Assembly (NCBI GenBank): GCA_001797745.1
Contig: MGQF01000072.1
Location: forward strand, 7,488-16,094
From: Deltaproteobacteria bacterium RBG_13_52_11
Lineage (GTDB): Bacteria; Desulfobacterota; B13-G15; RBG-16-54-18
Reading direction: 5' to 3'
DNA: 8,607 bases
Shown here piece by piece: positions 5,011 through 8,607 of the stretch (positions are counted from its first letter, which is position 1; each line of letters begins with the position of its first letter). The translations under genes were made by a program, and so were the position numbers. A model generated the notes under the pieces. The model saw only the letters and a list, made by a program, of their open reading frames with translations. It ran no database searches and was not told the origin of the DNA.

Positions 5011-5385
5011 ACGAATAAGACGCGATTAGTCCTTGGACTTATCTTGCTTGCGTATCTTCTTTCCCCGCAATTTGTGCTGGCAAATTGTTCTGCCGCGTAT
5101 TCGTGCGCGGACGATGCGTATTTATATGCCAAGAAGGTATATAACTCGGAAAACCTTCATGATGTTCATTACTACGCTGGAAAGACTATGTCTGCTGCTG
5201 AAGACGCAATGTCCGAAGCGAAGAAATGCGGTTGCGATGACGCCTATAGTTCTGCAAAAGATACATACAGTTATGCCCGCAAAGCATATCAATCGAACTA
5301 TTTACATGAAGCGCTTTATTATATAAGGAAGGCAATGTCCGCGGCGGGTGATGCAATGTATGCTGCGGCGGATTGCGGAATCTAG
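5011..5385 (+). CDS. Exported protein of two 49-residue helical repeats (probable ACG start)
   Basis: Read from ACG at 5011 the product has 124 residues. Its first 25 form a textbook signal peptide: basic n-region (MNKTR), hydrophobic core LVLGLILLAYLL, and VLA-N cleavage near residue 24. AGAGGA lies 6 bases before the ACG, the right spacing, whereas no ATG is available in frame. A TTG at 5044 would remove the basic n-region and has no ribosome binding site. After the signal come two contiguous repeats without gaps, residues 26-74 and 75-123, 27 of 49 identical. Both start with Cys, contain AYS, a YA(K/R)K helix, LH and MSAA-DAM, and end CG. Five cysteines (26, 32, 73, 75, 122) suggest disulfides in the periplasm. 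The family is unknown to me; structure or binding seems likelier than catalysis. Two near-identical 37-bp repeats flank the gene. Confidence 0.72.
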   Translation, partial: TNKTRLVLGLILLAYLLSPQFVLANCSAAYSCADDAYLYAKKVYNSENLHDVHYYAGKTMSAAEDAMSEAKKCGCDDAYSSAKDTYSYARKAYQSNYLHEALYYIRKAMSAAGDAMYAAADCGI

Positions 5386-5408
5386 TTGCAACCTAAAGGA
5401 AGAGGGAG

Positions 5409-5450
5409 GGACGTTGTTTGCTGTATTCACCTTACAGATGAGTTAGTTTT
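5409..5450 (+). repeat. GTTGTTCAC-type intergenic repeat, copy 1
   Basis: Begins 24 bases after the preceding stop. ACGTTGTTTGCTGTATTCAC and ACAGATGAGTT line up with 7276-7318 across about 42 bases with few differences. A shorter relative lies at 6530-6564. Confidence 0.6.
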
Positions 5451-5486
5451 AAGAGCAAACCGGAATGTCGGATATTAAATGTTAGC
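5450..5486 (+). repeat. 37-bp direct repeat, right copy
   Basis: Partner of 4947-4983 with three differences. Here the palindrome preceding the left copy is lost, and the GTTGTTCAC-type repeat (5409-5450) abuts its left edge. Confidence 0.8.
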
Positions 5487-5520
5487 CGAGAATATTCAAG
5501 ATGACATATTATGTTATCGG

Positions 5521-5526
5521 TATAAT
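5521..5526 (+). promoter_or_regulatory. TATAAT -10 element of the Cache-protein gene
   Basis: A perfect TATAAT 30 bases before the ATG at 5557. No clear -35 is seen, but the preceding TCGG and a perfect palindrome, ACATATTATGT (5504-5514), in the -35 zone suggest an activator-assisted or regulated promoter. Confidence 0.4.
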
Positions 5527-5556
5527 AGAAAATTCAAAGAAACATGGAGGGAAAAT

Positions 5557-6018
5557 ATGAAGAAAACATTACTGCTCATTTTTATCGGATTTTTTATTTT
5601 CTCAGGAGCAACTTTTGTGTACGCAGGCGGAACTCTGGCTGAGGCAAAGGCATTAGCAGAAAAGGCGGCTGGGTTCTTAAAAGCACATGGCAAAGAAAAA
5701 ACGCTTGCCGAAATAAGCAAACCTGGAGGGCAGTTCGATAAAGGTGAAATGTACGTATATGCCTTTGACATGACGGGAACGGTTCTTGCCCATCCCAAGA
5801 ACCCAGGGCTTATTGGCAAGAATACGTATAACATCCCGGATGAGGATGGAAAGTTTTTCAGAAAGGATATTGTAGAACTAGCCAAAACAAAAGGTTCCGG
5901 ATGGGTTGATTACAAATACCTTAACCCCGAGACAAAAAAGGTTGAAGACAAGACAACGTATGTCCTGAGGGTGGGTGACATAATCGTCTGTTGCGGCGTA
6001 TACGTGAACAAGCATTAG
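5557..6018 (+). CDS. Periplasmic single-Cache-domain protein
   Basis: A 153-residue protein starting at the ATG preceded by GGAGGG. Residues 1-23 form a signal peptide with VYA-GG cleavage; the longer open frame from 5479 has no ribosome binding site and would bury the signal. Residues about 27-150 match the sCache_2 type of extracellular sensor domain: EMYVYAFDMTGTVLAHPKNP, GLIGKNTYNI, DGKFFRKDIVELAKTKGSGW, VDYKYLNPETKKVEDKTTYV, then a closing RVGDIIVCCGVY. Such domains bind small ligands and normally form the outside part of chemoreceptors and kinases. Here no transmembrane helix or signalling domain follows, so this is a free periplasmic ligand binder. A partner would have to be elsewhere. 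C145 and C146 form an unusual vicinal pair near the C-terminus. Confidence 0.9.
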   Translation: MKKTLLLIFIGFFIFSGATFVYAGGTLAEAKALAEKAAGFLKAHGKEKTLAEISKPGGQFDKGEMYVYAFDMTGTVLAHPKNPGLIGKNTYNIPDEDGKFFRKDIVELAKTKGSGWVDYKYLNPETKKVEDKTTYVLRVGDIIVCCGVYVNKH

Positions 6019-6026
6019 ATCTGAAG

Positions 6027-6071
6027 GTTAGGCATAAAAGCCGGGCAACAAAAGCCAAATGATCGTCTAAC
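6027..6071. repeat. Inverted repeat GGTTAGGC / GTCTAACC between the Cache and cupin genes
   Basis: GGTTAGGC begins 9 bases after the Cache stop codon. GTCTAACC (7 of 8 complementary) ends about 22 bases before the cupin ATG. Between them AAAAGCC occurs twice. GTTAGGC also ends the repeat near 4978 and, as GTTAGCC, the one near 5481. Confidence 0.45.
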
Positions 6072-6093
6072 CACGGATACAAAGGAGATATTT

Positions 6094-6510
6094 ATGCAGC
6101 GAACAGTGATCATACTGACCATAGCCTTGGTCGTGGGCGTCGCAATAGGCATGCTCGGGCACCAGGTCTTGATTGCCCAGCAGTCGCCGATTAAGCGTAC
6201 GATACTACAACAAAAGGATTTAGAGGGGGTGCGCGGGAAAGAAGTCATCATGTTTCTCGCCGAGATAGCCCCCGGGGGAGAGCTGGGGCGGCACTATCAC
6301 CCTGGGCCTGAATTTTTTTACATCCTCGAAGGAGCTCTGACCATCGAGCCCGATGGGAAGCCACCGGTGACCATCAAAGCAGGGGAGAGTTGGTATGGCC
6401 CAGCCAAATATATCTCAAACCAGAAGAACGCCAGCAAAACAAAACCACTTAAGACCATCACATTCATGGTCGTGGACAAGGGGCAACCCCTCACCACGCC
6501 GATACGGTAA
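6094..6510 (+). CDS. Membrane-anchored or exported cupin-domain protein
   Basis: A 138-residue protein with an N-terminal hydrophobic segment (about 4-29) that is either an uncleaved anchor or a signal, and a cupin_2 barrel at about 45-128. Cupin motif 1 is complete: G61, H67, H69, E73 and G80 fit G(X5)HXH(X3)E(X6)G, within GRHYHPGPEFFYILEG. In motif 2, G97, P103 and N112 are in register but the usual metal-binding His is replaced by Ser108 (YGPAKYISNQKN), leaving three ligands. Small cupins of this type include dioxygenases, isomerases and sensors; the reaction here is unknown. AAGGAGAT precedes the ATG at good spacing. The gap from the Cache gene is only 75 bases, so cotranscription is likely. 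Confidence 0.88.
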   Translation: MQRTVIILTIALVVGVAIGMLGHQVLIAQQSPIKRTILQQKDLEGVRGKEVIMFLAEIAPGGELGRHYHPGPEFFYILEGALTIEPDGKPPVTIKAGESWYGPAKYISNQKNASKTKPLKTITFMVVDKGQPLTTPIR

Positions 6511-6591
6511 AGGCCAGGGAGGACTCGACGGGAGACATTGTTCACTTTTTTCACCTCACTCAACCGCCGTCGCAATACAGGTGGTGGCCTT
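6510..6591. repeat. Nested inverted repeats with GTTGTTCAC-type repeat copy 2, after the cupin gene
   Basis: Outer arms AAGGCCA (6510-6516) and TGGCCTT (6585-6591) enclose inner arms CGACGG (6526-6531) and CCGTCG (6567-6572). Inside lies ATTGTTCACTTTTTTCACCT, related to the repeats at 5409 and 7276. The structure starts at the last base of the cupin stop codon and could fold into one long imperfect hairpin. There is no T tract for a simple terminator. Confidence 0.5.
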
Positions 6592-6623
6592 CCAAACGTT
6601 TTGCAACTAATGAGGAGAGCCAA

Positions 6624-7259
6624 ATGCGCTACCTACTGAAAACCTTCTTTACGATAGTATCGATATCGATACTGTGCCTTCCCTGTACGTCATTAAGCCA
6701 GAATTGTTATGACTATAATAACACGACGGACAATTTAAAAGCCCGTTTAGCAATCGATAGCACTATGGATTCCGCATTCTTCAAATCTCATAAGGCTTCC
6801 TATCCGTGGTATATTATAAGAAACGACGACGGAACATTTGAAAACACCCTTGGAGACGAGGTCTCTGAGGAGGATAAAATCCCCATAGAGCACACCTCTA
6901 ACTGCGTTTCCACCCATCAGGGCAAACACGTCATGAATTTTTGCGATGCGATATATGACGCAGGCATACTCAGGCTGGAGATTCATGGCGGTTTGCCTGC
7001 ATATGCAAGTTCATCGATGATTATCATCAAAGACTCGGATTTTTTCTGCCGTTTCCGGGCATCGTACCCAGCGCCGGTATCTCATTGTAAATGGAATATA
7101 CTGTCTAAAAAACTGATATTCAGAGACAGAGATATTAAAAAAGGGCGAAGACTATATGCCTGGTTGTCTGTCGAATTCGAGGAGACATCCACGTATCAGG
7201 GCAAGACCACGACCATGAAGCACAAGATCGAGGGTTACATAAAACCTATCGTAAAATGA
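6624..7259 (+). CDS. Exported cysteine-containing protein of unknown function
   Basis: A 211-residue protein that I do not recognise. The first 25 or so residues (MRYLLKTFFTIVSISILCLP) form a signal peptide, with cleavage probable near SLS-QN. The mature part has five cysteines (28, 94, 107, 142, 155), compatible with disulfides in the periplasm. It shows alternating beta-type stretches (ILRLEIHGG, SMIIIKDSDFFCRF, LYAWLSVEFEE) that suggest a beta-sandwich. No catalytic motif is evident. GAGGAG at good spacing supports the ATG at 6624. The nested inverted repeat lies in the 113-base gap before it, and a GTTGTTCAC-type repeat follows its stop. Confidence 0.82.
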   Translation: MRYLLKTFFTIVSISILCLPCTSLSQNCYDYNNTTDNLKARLAIDSTMDSAFFKSHKASYPWYIIRNDDGTFENTLGDEVSEEDKIPIEHTSNCVSTHQGKHVMNFCDAIYDAGILRLEIHGGLPAYASSSMIIIKDSDFFCRFRASYPAPVSHCKWNILSKKLIFRDRDIKKGRRLYAWLSVEFEETSTYQGKTTTMKHKIEGYIKPIVK

Positions 7260-7275
7260 TAAGAACAAAAGAGGC

Positions 7276-7318
7276 GAGGCGTTGTTCACTTTGTTCACTT
7301 CACAGATGAGTTTGGTTT
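7276..7318 (+). repeat. GTTGTTCAC-type intergenic repeat, copy 3
   Basis: GCGTTGTTCACTTTGTTCAC and ACAGATGAGTTTGGTTTT match the repeat at 5409-5450 base for base over most of its length. It begins 17 bases after the preceding stop. The rest of the gap up to 7478 holds only a weak A/T-rich inverted repeat near 7340-7370 and the ribosome binding site of the next gene. Confidence 0.6.
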
Positions 7319-7478
7319 TGATAATTTTGGACAAAGTCTCTATTTTCTACACTGGCAAAACAGAGGTTTTATTCTAAGGCGCCGTCCTAGATTGATTACG
7401 GGGGGATCTGATCGAGGTGCTTGTCAGAAAGGGGATTGTAAGATAAGGTGGAGAAACTTAAAGGAGGAGAGGCAAGCT

Positions 7479-7865
7479 ATGCGGACTGACCAGGAGCAGA
7501 AAAACTTAAAGGCGGTTCTCGATTTCTATGATATCGTCATCAACAACCAGCACTATGAGAGAGCCGTCGAATTCCTTGATGACAACTATATTCAACATAA
7601 GCCGGAAGTGGAGACAGGGCCCCAAGGCGTGCTCGATTTCGTGCGGTATATTTATTCGAAGTCCCCGAACCACAAAGCGCGCATCGTTCGCTCCTTCGTC
7701 GATGGCGACTACGTCATCCTACACGTGCATGTCATGAACGCGGTCGAGGCAAAGAACCTAGCGGTCATGGATATCTTCAGGGTCGAGAACGGAAAGCTTA
7801 TGGAACACTGGGACGTGGCATCTCCCGTGCCGGAAACGGCAAAGAACGTCAATGGCGTCTTTTAG
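7479..7865 (+). CDS. SnoaL/NTF2-like protein
   Basis: A 128-residue protein from the ATG preceded by AAAGGAGGAG; the open frame from 7392 lacks such a site and adds residues absent from the family. The fold is read from KAVLDFYDIVINNQHYERAV, then YIQHKPEV (37-44), DGDYVILHVHV (75-85), AVMDIFRVENGKLMEHWDV (95-113) and PVPETAKNVNGVF at the end. This series is typical of the putative SnoaL-like aldol-condensation subgroup of the NTF2 superfamily, in which a cone-shaped cavity holds conserved His/Asp residues. Actual substrates are mostly unknown. It has no signal peptide and is cytoplasmic, unlike its four upstream neighbours. It ends the plus-strand row. Confidence 0.88.
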   Translation: MRTDQEQKNLKAVLDFYDIVINNQHYERAVEFLDDNYIQHKPEVETGPQGVLDFVRYIYSKSPNHKARIVRSFVDGDYVILHVHVMNAVEAKNLAVMDIFRVENGKLMEHWDVASPVPETAKNVNGVF

Positions 7866-7897
7866 CAAACGGAGCATAGGGAGAAAGGAGATAGCAG

Positions 7898-7939
7898 ATG
7901 ATAACCGGCATGTGTGAATTCTGGGGACACCATACTTAA
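7898..7939 (+). pseudogene. 13-codon ORF with strong ribosome binding site, probably a broken gene start
   Basis: AAAGGAG precedes ATG by a standard distance, 32 bases after the SnoaL-like stop. The frame ends after 13 codons, just where the GAATTCTGGGGACACC sequence begins to be read. A good translation start leading nowhere suggests that a further gene of this row was cut off by the inserted element. A true micropeptide (MITGMCEFWGHHT) is possible but less likely. Confidence 0.4.
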
Positions 7940-8005
7940 TTATTGACATAGCGGACATCCCCGTCTAATAGGGATAACTTTGGGGACGTTGATTCTCAGC
8001 GTCCC
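7914..8005. mobile_element. REP/transposon-end-like remnant
   Basis: GAATTCTGGGGACACCATAC followed by TTAATTA at the left, and TTTGGGGACGTTGATTC at the right. From memory, these resemble sequences found beside Y1/REP-associated tyrosine transposase genes in several deltaproteobacterial genomes. No transposase reading frame remains in the roughly 90 bases, so this would be a solo or deleted copy. The assignment rests on recall. Confidence 0.45.
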
Positions 8006-8014
8006 TTTCTCTTG
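7983..8014 (+). terminator. Rho-independent terminator after the plus-strand gene row
   Basis: GGGACGTTGA (7983-7992) pairs with TCAGCGTCCC (7996-8005), with one G:T pair and a 3-base loop, followed by TTTCTCTT. It lies about 120 bases after the last plus-strand gene and 38 bases before the end of the convergent gene. Confidence 0.55.
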
Positions 8015-8051
8015 TCCACACCTTAACTGCACGCGAACGAATTATACGAGG

Positions 8052-8486
8052 TTATGAACCTTTGTAGAGATACGGCACTATGAAGGTCCAAACCAGGACA
8101 GCAAGCGAACCCATGTACGGGATGGCCAATTGGTAGACCTGAAACGGCCCCGGCATATTGTATACCCAGATGACAAAGGAGATCGTCGAGACGCCAACGG
8201 CGATCCACTGGGGAGAAATATTGTTGGCTCGATCTCCCGTCGCCTGTGACCGGACGAGGACCACGAGACCCAGGCATACGATTGACCATACGACGATAGC
8301 GGCTTTCTCATTTTGAGGAATGATCCCCTGCCCGACCAGATAGAGACCGACGACCTCTGCGGGGATCAGCTTCACCAGCCGCTCCATGTAACTCTGTATC
8401 GGTGTCTGCTTAGCCTCGGCAATACCCCCTTTTCTAAGCGCCGCTTTGACAATAGGTGGCCTTGTAATTCTCAATGGTGCTGCCAT
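8052..8486 (-). CDS. Four-helix integral membrane protein of unknown function
   Basis: A 144-residue protein. A basic, cytoplasmic-looking N-terminus (1-35) precedes four predicted transmembrane segments at about 38-56 (LIPAEVVGLYLVGQGII), 62-79, 92-110 and 118-141. The N-terminal positive charges favour both ends inside. The segment MERLVKLIPAEVVGLYLVGQ is reminiscent of uncharacterised membrane proteins seen across Proteobacteria, but I can give no function. AAAGGAAG precedes the ATG at 8486. It converges with the plus-strand row and has no same-strand partner in view. The 121 bases upstream hold only a weak promoter candidate and run to the window edge. Confidence 0.82.
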   Translation of the reverse strand: MAAPLRITRPPIVKAALRKGGIAEAKQTPIQSYMERLVKLIPAEVVGLYLVGQGIIPQNEKAAIVVWSIVCLGLVVLVRSQATGDRANNISPQWIAVGVSTISFVIWVYNMPGPFQVYQLAIPYMGSLAVLVWTFIVPYLYKGS

Positions 8487-8607
8487 AATTCTTCCTTTCT
8501 CTTGCCTTACGTGCAGATATAACGACGGTGTCAGCCCGAATTAAAGAATGAGCCGCTCGCACAAACTTAACCCGAAGATGGTGTATCCGACGGAAACGCG
8601 CCAGAGG

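Noticed and set aside
5044..5385. TTG start at 5044 for the tandem-repeat protein
   Set aside because: It would delete the basic part of the signal peptide and has no Shine-Dalgarno; the frame, ribosome binding site and signal all point to codon 5011.
5479..5556. Upstream extension of the Cache protein from the ATG at 5479
   Set aside because: It would place 26 residues before the signal peptide and lies upstream of the TATAAT; GGAGGG and the signal fit the ATG at 5557.
5514..5885. Antisense open frame over the Cache gene
   Set aside because: Shadow of the coding frame; no ribosome binding site and low-complexity product.
4978..6071. Canonical integron attC sites and cassette array
   Set aside because: GTTAGGC-type right cores occur, but no correctly ordered RYYYAAC partner is found at attC distance; the GTCTAAC near 6064 is on the wrong side. 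No integrase gene is present.
7392..7478. Upstream extension of the SnoaL-like protein
   Set aside because: No ribosome binding site, and the extra residues do not belong to the family; AAAGGAGGAG fits the ATG at 7479.
8023..8289. Second minus-strand frame within the four-helix membrane protein gene
   Set aside because: It overlaps the better frame, which has a ribosome binding site and a regular pattern of hydrophobic helices.
1..8607. CRISPR array
   Set aside because: The repeats found are few, unequal in spacing and lie hundreds of bases apart; none has the short regular repeat-spacer pattern.

Overview
The window looks like an accessory segment of an anaerobic, Desulfobacterota-like (deltaproteobacterial) chromosome. 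The grounds are a 2-oxoacid:ferredoxin oxidoreductase gamma subunit next to a GltD-like iron-sulfur flavoprotein, an FCD-type GntR regulator, a periplasmic single-Cache protein, and a REP-like sequence of a kind I associate with these genomes. The taxonomic call is an inference; no marker gene is present.

Layout. (1) Positions 1-1134, minus strand: the start of an operon with an oxidoreductase gamma subunit followed 9 bases later by a GltD-like FAD/Fe-S subunit that runs off the left edge. (2) 1135-2150: a GntR/FCD regulator on the minus strand. It lies between two direct copies of a segment of about 150 bp. One copy is the regulator's own promoter region, the other is the region upstream of the oxidoreductase operon, so the regulator probably controls itself and that operon. 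(3) 2160-4925: three same-orientation copies of a tRNA-Glu(UUC) 3' half, each followed by an AAGGGTTAA-type hairpin; the first two also carry a decayed tRNA-Asp-like sequence. Between copies 1 and 2 lies one minus-strand gene, a Tat-exported molybdopterin oxidoreductase of the sulfite oxidase/MsrP fold. Between copies 2 and 3 lies another, an exported two-domain protein of unknown function. This is what repeated integration or segmental duplication at a tRNA locus would leave. No integrase is in view.

(4) 4926-7865, plus strand: five small genes in a row. They encode an exported protein made of two 49-residue tandem repeats, a periplasmic Cache-domain protein, a membrane-anchored cupin, an exported cysteine-containing protein of unknown function, and a SnoaL/NTF2-like protein. 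Several of the gaps share repeats: a 37-bp direct repeat brackets the first gene, and a GTTGTTCAC-type repeat follows the stops of the first, third and fourth genes. The arrangement resembles a cassette array, but I find no canonical integron attC site. (5) 7866-8040: a short broken ORF, a REP/transposon-end-like sequence and a rho-independent terminator. (6) 8052-8486, minus strand: a four-helix membrane protein of unknown function, convergent with the array.

Four of the five small plus-strand genes and both genes between the tRNA fragments carry export or membrane-anchor signals, so the cargo is mainly cell-envelope or periplasmic. I see no shared pathway among these genes. The common theme is how the region was assembled rather than one metabolic function.
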